Shown one piece after another: positions 11,101-23,504 of a DNA stretch of 64,000 bases (the first letter of the stretch is position 1; every line of letters starts with the position of its first letter). Source of the stretch: Amaranthus tricolor (taxonomy: Eukaryota; Streptophyta; Magnoliopsida; Caryophyllales; Amaranthaceae); NCBI RefSeq assembly GCF_026212465.1, contig NC_080061.1:21875695-21939694 (forward strand), written 5' to 3'. Below the pieces are notes generated by a model. That model did not search any database. It was not told the origin of the DNA and saw only the letters and a list, made by a program, of their open reading frames with translations. The position numbers and the translations under genes are program-made.

Positions 11101-14100
11101 GTTAAGTTGCGATTTTATGGGTTTTTAACCTTTTTTGGCACTTGTGCGCATTAATTAGCTCAAACTTGGTTAGTGATGCACGAAACATGGCAAAAAACAC
11201 TATTTGGTATATATTATTTTTTTGAAGAGGTTAGAATCGAAAATCATACTCATATGTTAGAAATTACGTGTTAAGTTGCGATTTTACGAGTTTTTAAGCT
11301 CTTTTAGCACTTTTGCGCATAGAGTAGCTCAAGCTCTATTTGTTTTGCACGAAACTTGGCATACAACACTATTTGGTATATATTATTGTGTTAAAGTGTT
11401 TAGAATTGAAAATCATAGTCATATGCTAGAAATTACGTTTTAAGTTGCGATTTTATGGGTTTTATGCTTTTTTGGCACTTTTGCACATAAAGTAACTCAA
11501 ACTTGGTTTCTTTTGCACGAAATTTTATATAATAATGGGTTGAAGGTTTCAGAATCGAAAATCATAGTCATATGCTTTAAATTACGTGTTAAGTTACGAT
11601 TTTATGGGTTTTTAAGCTTTTTTGGCACTTTCGCGCTTAAAGTAACTTAAACTTGGTTAGAATCAAAAATTATACTCATATGTTAGAAGTTACGTGTTAA
11701 GTTGCGATTTTAGGGGTTTTTAAGCTCTTTTGGCACTTTTGCACATAAAGTAGCTCAAACTCAATTTGTTTTGCACGAAACTAGGCAAACAACACTATTT
11801 GGTATATATTATTCTGTTAAAGTGGTTAGAACTTAAAATCATAGTCATATGCTATAAGTTACGTTTTATGTTGCGATTTTATGGGTTTTAAAGCTTTTTT
11901 GGCACTTTCGCACATAAAGTAACTCAAACTTGGTTTGTTTTGCACGAAACTTTATATATTATTATTAGAATCGAAAATCTTAATCATATGCTTTAAATTA
12001 CGTGTTAAGTTGCGATTTTGTGGGCTTTTAAGCTTTTTTGGCACTTTTGCGCTGAAAATAGCTCAAACTTGGTTTTTTTTGCACGAAACTTGGCACACAA
12101 CACAATTTGGTATAGACTATTGTGTTGAAGTGGTTAGAATTGAAAGTCATAGTCATATGCTAGAAATTACGTATTAAGTTTTGATTTTATGGGTTTTTAA
12201 ACTTTTTTGGCACTTTCACGCATAAATTAGCTCAAACTTGGTTTGCTTTGCAAGAAATTTTGCACAAAATGCTATTTCGTATAGACAATTGTGTTGAAGT
12301 GGTTAGAATTGAAAATCAAAATCATATGCTAGAAAGTACGTGTTAAGTTGTGATTTTATGGGTTGTAAGCATTTTTGGCACTTTCGCGCTTAAATTAGCT
12401 CAAACCTTGTTTGTTTTGCACCAAACTTGCCATACAACACTATTTTGTACATATTATTGACTTGAAGTTTTTAGAATTGAAAATCATACTCATATGCAAG
12501 AAATTACGTGTTAAGTTACGATTTTTTTGGTTTTTAACCTTTTTTTGCGCTTTCGCGCATAAAGTATCTCAAACATGGTTTCTTTTGTAGCAAATTTGGC
12601 ACACAACACTATTTTGTATATATTATTGTGTTGAAGTGGTTAGAATTTAAAATCATAGTCATATGCTAGATATTACTTTTCCAGTTTCGATTTTATGAGT
12701 TTTTAAACTTTTTTGGCACTTTCGCACTTAAAGTAACTCAAACTTTGATTTTTTTACACGAAGCTTTATATATTATTGGATTGAAGTTGTTAGAATCGAA
12801 AATCATAATCATATGCTTTAAATTACGTGTTAAGTTTCGATTTTATGGGCTTTTATGCTTTTTTTGCACTTTCGCGCTTAAAGTAGTTCAAACTTGGTTT
12901 TTTTTGCACGAAACTTGGCACACAACACTATTTAGTGTAGATTATTTTGTTGAAGTGGTTAGAACTGAAAGTCATAGTCATATGCTAAAATTTACGTGTT
13001 AAGTTGCGATTTTATGGGCTTTTACGCTTTTTTGACACTTTCGAGCGTAAAGTAGCTCTAACTTGGTTTGTTTTCCACGAAACATGGCAAACAACACAAT
13101 TTTGTATTTATTATTGTGTTGAAGTGGTTTGCATTGAAAATCATAGTGATATGCTACAAATTACGTGTTAAAATCTTGTTTTTTAGGTTTTTTTGGCTCT
13201 TTCGCGCATAAAGTAGCTCAAACTTGGTTTGTTTTGCACGAAACTTTATATATTATTGTGTTGAAGTTATTAGAAGTTAAAATCATAGGCATATCGTAGA
13301 AATTATGTGCTAATTTGCGATTTTATGGGTATTTAAGCTTTTTTAGCACTATAGCGCAAAAAGTAGCTCAAACTTGGTTTGTTTTGCTAGAAACTTAGCA
13401 CAAAAAAGTATTTGGTATATATTATAGTGTTGAAGTGGTTAGAATTGAAAATCATTGTCATATGCCAGAAAAGTACGTGTTAAGTTGCGATTTTATGAGT
13501 TTTTAATCTTTTTTAGCACTTTCACGAATAAAAGTAGCTTTAACTTGGTTTGTTTTGCCCGAAACATGTCGAACAGCAATATTAAGTATATAATATTTTG
13601 TACAAGTGGTTAGAATTCAAAATCATGTTCATACGCTAGAAATTACGTGTTAAGTTGCGATTTTATGGGTTTTTAAGCTTTTTTGGCACTTTTGCGCATT
13701 AATTAGCTCAAACTTGGTTAGTGATGCACGAAACATGGCAAAAACCACTATTTGCTATATATTATTTTGTTGAAGAGGTTAGAATCAAAAATCATACTCA
13801 CATGTTAGAAATTACGTGTTAAGTTGCGATTTTACGGGTTTTTAAGCTCGTTTGGCACTTTTGCACATAAAGTAGCTCAAACTCTATTCGTTTTGCACGA
13901 AACTTGGCACACAACACTATTTGGTATATATTATTGTGTTAAAGTGGTTAGAATTGAAAATCATAGTCATATGCTAGAAATTACGTTTTAAGTTGCGATT
14001 TTATGGATTTTATGCTTTTTTGTCACTTTCGCACATAAAGTAACTCAAACTTGGTTTGTTTTGCACGAAATTTTATATAATAATGGGTTGACGATTTTAG

Positions 14101-16574
14101 AATCGAAAATCATAGTCATATGCTTTAAATTACGTGTTAAGTTGCGATTTTATGTGTTTTTAAGCTTTTTTGGCACTTTCGCGTTTAAAGTAGCTCAAAC
14201 TTGGTTTTTTTGCATGAAACCTTGCACACAACACTATTTGGTATAGACTATTGTGTTGAAGTGGTTAGAATTGAAAGTCATAGTCATATGCTAGAAATTA
14301 CGTGTTAAGTTGCGATTTTATGGGTTTTTGAACTTTTTTGGTACTTTTACGAATAAAGTAGCTTAAACTTTGTTTGTTTTGTATGAAACTTGGAATACAA
14401 CACTATTTGGTACACATTATTGTGTTCAAGTTGTTAGAATCGAAAATCATACTGATATGCTATATATTATGTGTTACGTTGCGTTTTTATGGGTTTTTAA
14501 ACTTAGTTTGTTTTGTACCAAACTTGGCACAGATTACTATTTTGTATATATTATTGTGTTGAATTGGTTAGAATATAAAATCATAGTCTTATACTAGAAA
14601 TTACGCGTTTAGTTGTGATTTTATGGATTTTTAAACTTTTTTGGCACTTTCACGCATAAAACAGCTCAAACTTGGTTTAATTTGCACAAAACTTGGCAAA
14701 CAACACTATTTTGTATATATTATTGTGTTGAAGTCGTTATAATCGAAAATCATACTCATATGTTAGAAATTACGTGTTAAGTTGCGATTTTATGGGTTTT
14801 GAAGTTTTTTTGACACTTTCTTGCATAAAGTAGCTTAAAATCGGTTTGTTTTGCACGAGACTTGGCACAGAACACTATTTGGTATATATTATTGTGTTGA
14901 TGTGGTTAGAATTGAAAATAATAGTAATATGCTTGAATATTACGTGTTAAGTTGCGATTTTAAGGGTTTTTAAGTTTATTTGGCACTTACGCGTATAAAG
15001 TAGCTCAAACTTGGTTTGTTTTGCGCGAAACATGGCAAATAAAACTATTTGGTATATATTATTGTGTTGAAGTGGTTAGAATTTAAAATCATAGTCATAA
15101 ACTAAAAATTACGTGTTAAGTATAGATATTATGGGTTTTAAAGCTTTTTTGGCACTTTCGATCAAAAATTAGCTCAAACTTAGTTTGTTTTGCACGAAAC
15201 TTGGCGCACAACACTATTTGGTATATATTATTCTGTTTGAAGTGGTTAACATTGAAAATCATAGTCATATTCTAGAAAATTACGTGTTAAGTTGCGATTT
15301 TATTTGTTATTAAACTTTTTTGGCACTTTTACGCATAAATTAGCTCAAAATTGGTCAGTGATGCACGAAACATGGCAAAAAACATTATTTGGTATATATA
15401 ATTTTTTTCAAGTGGTTAGAATTAAAATTTATACTCATATGTTAGAAGTTACATGTTAAGTTGCGATTTTTACGGGTTTTTAAGCTCTTTTGGCACTTTT
15501 GCGCATAAAGTAGCTCAAACTCTATTTGTTTTGCACGAAACTAGGCACACAACACTATTTGGTATATATTATTCTGTTAAAGTGGTTAGAATTGAAACTC
15601 ATACTCATATGGTATAAGTTACGTTTTATGTTGCGATTTTATGGGTTTTAAAGCTTTTTTGGCACTTTCGCACATAAAGTAACTCAAACTTGGTTTGTTT
15701 TGCACGAAACTTTATATATTATTGGGTTGAAGTTGTTCGAATCGAAAATCTTAGTCATATGCTTTAAATTACGTGTTAAGTTGCGATTTTATGGGCTTTT
15801 AATCTTTTTTGGAACTTTCGCGCTTAAAATAGCTCAAACTTTGTTTTTTTTGCACGAAACTTGGCACACAACACAATTTGGTATAGACTATTGTGTTGAA
15901 GTGGTTAGAACTGAAAGTCATAGTCATATGCCAGAAATTACGTGTTAAGTTGCGATTTTATGGGCTTTTACGCTTTTTTGGCACTTTCGCGCATCAAGTA
16001 GCTCAAACTTGGTTTGTTTTGCACGAAACATGTCAAACAACACTATTACGTATATATTCTTTTGTTGAATTGGTTAGAATTGAAAATCATAGTCATATTC
16101 TAGAAATTACGTGTTAAATTGCGATTTTACGGGTTTTTTAAGCTCTTTTGGCACTTTTGCGCAAATAGTAGCTCAAACTTAATTTGTTTTGCACGAAACT
16201 AGGCACACAACATTATTTGGTATATATTCTTCCGTTAAAGTGGTTAGAATTTAAAATCATAGTCATATGCTATAGACAATTGTGTTGAAGTGGTTTCTTT
16301 TGTACCAAATTTGGCACACAACACTATTTTGTATATATTATTGTGTTGAAGTGGTTAGAATTTAAAATCATAGTCATATGCTAGATATTACGTTTCCAGT
16401 TGCAATTTTATGAGTTTTTAAGCTTTTTTTGGCACTTTCGCACATAAAGTAACTCAAACTTGGATTGTTTAGCACGAAACATTATATATTATTCGGTTGA
16501 AGTTGTTAGAATCGAAAATCATAGTCATATGCTTTAAATTACGTGTTAAGTTGCAATTTTATGGGCATTTACGC
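5115..16574 (+). repeat. 169/150-bp satellite array, left block
   Basis: Head-to-tail tandem monomers, all on the + strand. Conserved landmarks in order are GGTATATATTATTGTG, TTGAAGTGGTTAGAATTG, AATCATAGTCATATGCTAG, ATTACGTGTTAAGTTGCG, TTTTATGGGTTTTTAAGC, TTTTTTGGCACTTTCGCGC, ATAAAGTAGCTCAAACTTGG and TTTGTTTTGCACGAAACTTG. The full monomer counts 169 bp. A common 150-bp form lacks exactly GGCACACAACACTATTTGG. Most monomers carry HindIII (AAGCTT) and NdeI (CATATG) sites. This block is the most heterogeneous, with indels, truncated monomers (near 7730 and 10470) and little exact long-range periodicity. Short ORFs here are satellite frames, not genes. Confidence 0.95.
14700..15965 (+). repeat. 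long-range duplicated satellite segment, copy 1
   Basis: About 1.25 kb resembles 18850-20113 at an offset of 4,148-4,151 bp. It shares private variants such as TTATAATCGAAAATCATAC, a CTCTTTTGGCACTTTTGCG monomer with AAACTCTATTTG, and GGGTTGAAGTTGTTCGAATC. Similarity stops near 15965. Confidence 0.7.
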
Positions 16575-16674
16575 NNNNNNNNNNNNNNNNNNNNNNNNNN
16601 NNNNNNNNNNNNNNNNNNNNNNNNNNNNNNNNNNNNNNNNNNNNNNNNNNNNNNNNNNNNNNNNNNNNNNNNNN
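16575..16674. other. assembly gap, 100 N
   Basis: Exactly 100 Ns, a common placeholder for unknown length. The left edge ends ATTTACGC and the right edge starts TTTTACGC, the same place in the monomer. The missing length is therefore a whole number of monomers minus about 8 bp, or the two contig ends simply overlap. Confidence 0.95.
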
Positions 16675-18849
16675 TTTTACGCTTTTTTGGCACTTTCGCG
16701 CATAATGTAGCTCAAACTTGGTTTGTGTTGCACGAAACATGTCAAACAACACTATTAAGTATATATTCTTTTGTTGAATTGGTTAAAATTGAAAATCATA
16801 GTCATATGCTAGAAATTACGTGTTAAATTGCGATTTTATGGGTTTTTAAGCTTTTTTGGCAGTTTTGCGCATAAATTAACTCAAACTTGGTTTGTTTTGC
16901 ATGAAACTTGGCACACAACAACATTTGGTATATATTGTTGTGCTAAAGTGCTTAGAATTTAAAATCGTAGTCATATGCTAGAAAAATACAAGTAAAGTTT
17001 CGATTTTAAGGGTTTTTATGCTTTTTTGGCACTTTTGCGCATAAAGTAGCTCGAATTTGGTTTGTTTTGCACGAAACATGGCGAACAACACTATTTGGTA
17101 TATATTATTGTGTTGAAGTGGTTAGAATTGAAAAGCATAGTCATATGCTACAAATTATGTGTTAAGTTGCGATTTTTTGGGTTTTAAGCTTTTTTGCCAC
17201 TTTCGCGCATAAAGTAGCTCAAACTTGGTTTTTTTCACACGAAACTTTATATATTATTTTGTTGAATACAAAATCATAGTCATATGCTATAAGTTACGTG
17301 CTAAGTTGAGATTTTATGTGTTTTGAAGCTTTTTTGGTACTTTCGCACATAAAGTAGCTCAAACTTTGTTTGTTTTCCATGAAACTTGGCACACAACAGT
17401 ATTCGGTATATATTATTGTGTTGAAGTGGTTAGAATTAAAAATCAAAGTCATATGCTAGACAAGTACGTGTGAAGTTGCCATTTTATGGGTTTTTAACCT
17501 TTTTTGGCTCTTTCACGCATAAAGTAGCTCAAACTTGGTTTGTTTTGCACGAAACATGTCAAACAACACTATTAAGTATATATTATTTTGTAGAATCTTT
17601 TAGAATTGAAAATCATAGTCATATGCTTGAAATTACGTTTTATGTTGCGATTTTTTGGTTATTAAGCTTTTTTGGCACTTTCGCGCATAAAGTAGTTCAA
17701 ACTTGGTTTGTTTCACACGAAACTTTATATATTATTGTGTTAAAGTGGTGAGAATTCAAAATCATAGTCATATGCTCTAAATTACGTGCTAAGTTTTTAT
17801 TTTATGGGTTTTTAAGCTTTTTTGGTACTTTCGCGCATAAAGTAGCTCAAACTTTGTTTGTTTTGCATGAAACTTGGCACACAACATTATTTGGTAAGTA
17901 TTATTGTGTTAAAGTGGTTAGAATTGAAAATCATAGTCATAGTCATATGGGTTTTTAAGCTTGTTTGGCACTTTCACGCGTAAAGTAGCTCAAACTTGGT
18001 TTGTTTTGCACGAAACTTGACAAACAACACTGTTTGGCATATATTATTGTGTTGAAGTGGTGAGAATTCAAAATCGTTGTCATATGCTATAAATTACGTG
18101 CTAAGTTGTGATTTTATGGGTTTTTAAGCTTTTTTGGCACTTTGGTGCATAAAGTAGCTCAAACTTGGTTTGTTTTGCACGAAACTTGGCATAGAACAGT
18201 ATTTGGTATATATTATTGTGTTAAAGTGATTTGAATTGAAAATCATAGTCATATGTAAGAAAATTACGTGTTAAGTTGCGATTTTATAGGATTTTAGGCT
18301 TTTTTAGCACTTTCACGCGTAAAGTAGCTCAAACTTGGCTTGTTTAGCACGAAACTTGGCAAACAACACTATTTAGTATATATTATTGTGTGAAGTGGTT
18401 AGCGTTGAAAATCATAGTCATATGCTACAAATTACGTGTTAAGTTCCGATTTTATGTGTTGTTATGTTTTTTTGGTTCTTTCGCGCATAAAGTAGCTCAA
18501 ACTTGGTTTGTTTTGCACGAAACTTTATATATTATTGTGTTGAATTTATTAGAGATGAAAATCATAGGCATATTCTAGAAATTATGTGTTAAGTTGCGAC
18601 TTTATGGGTATTTAAACTTTTTTAGCACTTTCGCACATAAAGTTGCACAAACTACGTTTGTTTTGCATGAAACATGGCACACAATATTATTTGGTATATA
18701 TTATTATGTTGAAGTGCTTAGATTTTAAAATCATAGACATATGCTAGAAAAGTACGTGTTAAGTTGCGATTTTATGGGTTATTAAGCTTGTTTAGTACTT
18801 TTGCGCAAAAAAAAGCTCAAACTTTGTTTTATTTGCACGAAACTTGGCA

Positions 18850-20113
18850 AACAACACTATTTTGTATATATTATTGTCTTGAAGTGGTTATAATCGAAAA
18901 TCATACTTATATGTTAGAAATTACGTGTTAAGTTGCGATTTTATGGGTTTCGAAGTTTTTTTGCACTTTCTTGGATACAGTAGCTTAAACTCGGTTTGTT
19001 TAGCACTAGACTTGGCACAAAACACTATTTGGTATATATTAGGGTTGATGTGGTTAGAATTGAAAATCATAGTAATATGCTTGAATATTACGTGTTAAGT
19101 TGCGATTTTAAGGGTTTTTAAGTTTATTTGGCACTTTCGCGTATAAAGTAGATCAAACTTGGTTTGTTTTGCACGAAACATGGCAAATAAAACTATTTGG
19201 TATATATTATTCTGTTGAAGTGGTTAGAATTTAAAATCATAGTCATATACTAGAAAGTACGTGTTAAGTATCGATTTTATGGGTTTTTAAGCTTTTTTGG
19301 CACTTTCGCTCAAAAGTTAGCTCAAACTTAGTTTGTTTTGCACGAAACTTGGCACACAACTCTATTTGGTATATATATTATTCTGTTGAAGTGGTTAGCA
19401 TTGAAAATCATAGTCATATGCTAGAAAATTACGTGTTAAGTTGCGATTTTATGGGTTATTAAGCTTTTTTGGCACTTTTGCGCATAAATTAACTCAAACT
19501 TAGTCAGTGATGCACGAAACTAGGCAAAAAACACTATTTGGTATATATAATTTTGTTCAAGTGGTTAAAATCGAAAATGATACTCATATGTTAGAAGTTA
19601 CGTGTTAACTTGCGATTTTACGGGTTTTTAAGCTCTTTTGGCACTTTTGCGCATAAAGTAGCTCAAACTCTATTTGTTTTGCACGAAACTAGACACACAA
19701 CACTATTTGGTATATATTATTCTGTTAAAGTGGTTAGAATTGAAACTCATAGTCATATGGTATAAGTTACGTTTTATGTTGCGATTTTATGGGTTTTAAA
19801 GCTTTTTTGGCACTTTCGCACATAAAGTAACTCAAACTTGGTTTGTTTTGCACGAAACTTTATATATTATTGGGTTGAAGTTGTTCGAATCGAAAATCTT
19901 AGTCATATGCTTTAAATTACATGTTACGTTGCGATTTTATGGGCTTTTAATCTTTTTTGGAACTTTCGCGCTTAAAATAGCTCAAAATTGGTTTTTTTTG
20001 CACGAAACTTGGCACACAACACAATTTGGTATAGACTATTGTGTTGAAGTGGTTAGAACTGAAAGTCATAGTCATATGCTAGAAATTACGTGTTAAGTTG
20101 CGATTTTATGGGT
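18850..20113 (+). repeat. long-range duplicated satellite segment, copy 2
   Basis: Partner of 14700-15965, with the same order of variant monomers. For example, the GGGTTGAAGTTGTTCGAATC monomer at about 19870 matches the one at about 15722. Several small indels separate the two copies. Confidence 0.7.
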
Positions 20114-20904
20114 TTTTAAGCTGTTTTGGCAGTTTTGCGCATAAATTAACTCAAACTTGGTTTGTTTTGCATGAAACTTGGCACACAACAATATTTGGTA
20201 TATATTGTTGTGCTAAAGTGCTTAGAATTTAAAATCATAGTCATATGCTTGAAAAATACATGTAAACTTTCGATTTTATGGGTTTTTATGCTTTTTTGGC
20301 ACTTTTGCGCATAAAGTAGCTCGAATTTGGTTTGTTTTGCACGAAACATGGCGAACAACACTATTTGGTATATATTATTGTGTTGAAAGTGGTTAGAATT
20401 GAAATTCATAGTCATATGCTACAAATTATGTGTTAAGTTGCGATTTTTTAGGTTTTAATCTTTTTTGCCACTTTCGCGTATAAAGTAGCTCAAACTTGGT
20501 TTTTTTCACACGAAACTTTATATATTATTGTGTTGAATACAAAATCATAGTCATATGCTATAAGTTACGTGCTAAGTTGAGATTTTATGGGTTTTTAAGC
20601 TTTTTTGGTACTTTCGCACATAAAGTAGCTCAAACTTTGTTTGTTTTGCATGAAACTTGGCACACAACAGTATTCGGTATATATTATTGTGTTAAAGTGG
20701 TTAGAATTAAAAATCAAAGTCATATGCTAGACAAGTACGTGTGAAGTTGCCATTTTATGGGTTTTTAATCTTTTATGGCACTTTCACGCATAAAGTAGCT
20801 CAAACTTGGTTTGTTTTGCACGAAACATGTCAAACAACAGTATTAAGTATATATTATTTTGTAGAATTGTTTAGAATTGAAAATCATAGTCATATGCTAG
20901 AAAT
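20088..20904 (+). repeat. 817-bp higher-order repeat, copy 1
   Basis: About five monomers form an 817-bp unit repeated directly at 20905-21721. The copies share the GTTGTGCTAAAGTG, TTTCACACGAAACTTTATA and ACGTGTGAAGTTGCC variants in the same order, with scattered point differences. Confidence 0.85.
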
Positions 20905-21721
20905 TACGTGTTAAATTGCGATTTTATGGGTTTTTAAGCCTTTTTGGCAGTTTTGCGCATAAAATAAATCAAACTTGGTTTGTTTTGCATGAAACTTGGC
21001 ACACAACAATATTTGGTATATATTGTTGTGCTAAAGTGCTTAGAATTTAAAATCATAGTCATATGCTAGAAAAATACATGTAAAGTTTCGATTTTATGGG
21101 TTTTTATGCTTTTTTGGCACTTTTGCACATAAATTAGCTCGAATTTGGTTTGTTTTGCACGAAACATGGCGAACAACACTATTTGGTATATATTATTGTG
21201 TTGAAGTGGTTAGAATTGAAATTCATAGTCATATGCTACAAATTATGTGTTAAGTTGCGATTTTTTGGGTTTTAATCTTTTTTGCCACTTTCGCGCATAA
21301 AGTAGCTCAAACTTGTTTTTTTTCACACGAAACTTTATATATTATTGTGTTGAATACAAAATCATAGTCATATGCTATAAGTTACGTGCTAAGTTGAGAT
21401 TTTATGGGTTTTTAAGCTTTTTTAGTACTTTCGCACATAAAGTAGCTCAAACTTTGTTTGTTTTGCATGAAACTTGGCACACAACAGTATTCGGTATATA
21501 TTATTGTGTTGAAGTGGTTAGAATTAAAAATCAAAGTCATATGCTAGACAGGTACGTGTGAAGTTGCCATTTTATGGGTTTTTAACCTTTTTTGGCACTT
21601 TCACGCATAAAGTAGCTCAAACTTGGTTTGTTTTGCACGAAACATGTCAAACAACAGTATTAAGTATATATTATTTTGTAGAATTGTTTAGAATTGAAAA
21701 TCATAGTCATATGCTAGAAAT
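20905..21721 (+). repeat. 817-bp higher-order repeat, copy 2
   Basis: Direct copy of 20088-20904. At the end of the copy (about 21722) the next monomer switches to the ACGTTTTATGTTGCG variant and the register is lost. Confidence 0.85.
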
Positions 21722-22333
21722 TACGTTTTATGTTGCGATTTTTTGGTTATTAAGCTTTTTTGGCACTTTCGCGCATAAAGTAGCTCAAACTTGGTTTGTT
21801 TCAAACGAAACTTTATATATTATTGTGTTGAAGTGATGAGAATTCAAAATCATAGTCAAATGCTATAAATTACGAGCTAAGTTGAGATTTTATGGGTTTT
21901 TAAGCTTTTTTGGCACTTTTGCGTATAAAATAGCTCAAACCTTGTTTGTTTTGCATTATACTTGGCACACAATAGTATTTGGTATATATTATTGTGTTGA
22001 AGTGGTTAGAATTGAAAATCATAGACATATGCTATAATTTACGTGATAAGGTTCGATTTTATGGGTTTTAAGCTTTTTTAGCACTTTCGCGCATAAAATT
22101 GCCCAAACTTGGTTTGTATTGCATGAAACTTGGCACGCAACAGTATTTGGTATATATTATTGTGCTGAAGTGGTTAGAATTTAAAATCATAGTCATATGC
22201 TAGAAAAGTACGTGTTAAGGTGCGATTTTACTGGTTTTTAACCTTTTTTGGCACTTTCACGCATAAAGTAGCTCAAATTTGGTTTGTTTGGCACGAAACA
22301 TGTCAAACAACACTATTACGTATATATTATTTT

Positions 22334-22348
22334 CACTAGTGGAAAAAA
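22334..22348 (+). repeat. CACTA terminal inverted repeat, left
   Basis: CACTAGTGGAAAAAA, a 15/15 match to the reverse complement of 31311-31325. The CACTA start defines the superfamily. Confidence 0.97.
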
Positions 22349-22600
22349 CCTTGTTTGCTGCGGTTTTTTTTGCCATTATTTGCTGCGGTTTTGGCCCCCA
22401 GCAATAGTGATAGCAGCAAATGTCCTAATTTAAATGCTGCGGTTAAAAACCACAGCAATAAGTGGTGTTATTTGCTGCTGTTATGGGCAAAAACCGCAGC
22501 AAAAAGTGAAGCATTATTTGCTGCGGTCAGGGGGTAAAACCGCAGCAACAACGGAAGGATTATTTGCTGCGGTCAGGTCTAGAACCGCAGCAATAAGTCT
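22349..22600. repeat. left subterminal palindromic repeats
   Basis: Repeated TTTGCTGCGGT and its inverse ACCGCAGCAA occur as close inverted pairs, for example 22434-22462, 22470-22507, 22517-22552 and 22561-22597, each able to fold as a stem-loop. Subterminal arrays of short repeats in CACTA elements bind the element's own DNA-binding protein (TnpA in En/Spm). The GC-rich motif stands out from the AT-rich surroundings. Confidence 0.85.
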
Positions 22601-22831
22601 CTTTTTTTTTTTTTTTCTTTTTCCGTTTAATCCTTATAATAATGCAATAATATTACAATGTAATAACAGTGATTAATCCAATGATAATCACAGATAATCA
22701 ACATTAATCTCTTTGTAATAATAAACTCTCGCTCGTATATATATATAATATAATATGTACGTACATATATATATATATATACATTAAATAAACTATAAAA
22801 AATAATCAATATATATACTAATTACTATTTA
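22601..22831. other. AT-rich non-coding end region of the CACTA element
   Basis: A T-run lies at about 22601-22616, followed by alternating TA tracts at about 22737-22782 with ACGTACGTACATATAT. It lies beyond the last minus-strand exon, so it is the expected 3' UTR and terminator zone. I see nothing more specific. Confidence 0.5.
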
Positions 22832-23133
22832 TCAAGGACAAATATTAGCAAGATACACGGTAATCTTGTCTTTTAATTCGCGCATCTCTTCACTTCTCAA
22901 AGCACGTGTTTCCCTCGGAATGTCGTTTAAAACCTATATTATAATATTAAAATAAAAGCTATTAATATAGAAACATTTAGATTTTACCAATAATATATTT
23001 AATTAAGAACGTAACAAATACTTATGGCATCTATATTTTCGACTCCAAATTACTTCACGGAATTTATAATATCGTCCATAAACTTCAGCGCGTAGTAGCC
23101 ACAGTCAACGGAAGAAGGAGGTTGTTGAAAGCA
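22832..23133 (-). pseudogene. C-terminal remnant of an Ulp1-like (C48) cysteine protease of the CACTA second gene
   Basis: Two exon-like pieces on the minus strand. The first starts after a good acceptor (CTCTTAG, exon from 23133) and reads CFQQPPSSVDCGYYALKFM. This matches the Ulp1/C48 end motif in which the Gln and the Cys of DCGYY are catalytic. The second starts after TATAG at 22933 and reads VLNDIPRETRALRSEEM and onward for 33 codons to TGA at 22834-22832, the helical tail expected after CGYY. Between them is an in-frame TAA (23052-23050), unless a weak GTGAAG donor at about 23064 removes it. The catalytic His and Asp region is absent; satellite DNA starts only about 20 bp upstream of the acceptor. 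C48 domains fused to Transposase_24 proteins are known in plant CACTA elements, so this is probably the tail of the gene at 24263-26221. Confidence 0.72.
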
Positions 23134-23154
23134 CTAAGAGAAAATAGAAGTTAG

Positions 23155-23504
23155 TGTCAAAAACGGTTAAAAACGCATAAAATCGCATCTTAACACATAA
23201 ATTCTAGAATATGACTATGATTTTCAATTCTAACAACTTCTACACAATAATATATACCAAATAGTGTTGTGTGCCAAGTTTCGTGCAAAACAAACAAAGT
23301 TTGAGCTACTTTACGCGTGGAATTGACAAAAACGCTTAAAAACGGATAAAATCGCAACTTAACTTCTAATTTCTAGCATATGACTATTATTATCAAGTCT
23401 AACCATTTCAACACAATAATATATGCCAAATAGTGTTGTGTGCCAAGTTTCGTGCATAACAAACCATGTTTGACCTACTTTACGTGCGAAATTGACAAAT
23501 AAAA
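23155..23504 (-). repeat. satellite monomers inside the CACTA element, block 1
   Basis: About two monomers clearly related to the flanking satellite but on the minus strand. They are of a distinct subtype: on their own strand they read GCGTTTTTAAGC...TTTTGTCAATTTCGC, where the array has GGGTTTTTAAGC...TTTTTTGGCACTTTCGC. They also have AAAGTAGGTCAAACATGG and GGCATATATTATTGTG. The block lies just upstream of the splice acceptor of the Ulp1-like exon, so it sits in intron or replaced coding sequence. Confidence 0.88.

Larger units (their letters stand above)
16675..22333 (+). repeat. 169/150-bp satellite array, middle block
   Basis: The same satellite and orientation continue up to the CACTA left end. 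This block introduces monomer variants that recur as an ordered set: TATATTGTTGTGCTAAAGTG (16933, 20201, 21018), ACGTGTGAAGTTGCC (17465, 20735, 21552), and a truncated monomer in which CATAGTCATAGTCATATGG jumps directly to GGTTTTTAAGC (about 17933). These mark a higher-order repeat family that is also found at 31.3-36.1 kb and in a diverged form near 6.1-6.5 kb. Confidence 0.95.

Noticed and set aside
16546..16826. Frames spanning the N gaps (also 57899-58198)
   Set aside because: The internal residues are unknown and the flanks are satellite.
22355..22676. Plus-strand frames in the left subterminal region
   Set aside because: Peptides merely repeat the GCTGCGGT/ACCGCAGC motif (Ala-rich); no gene evidence.
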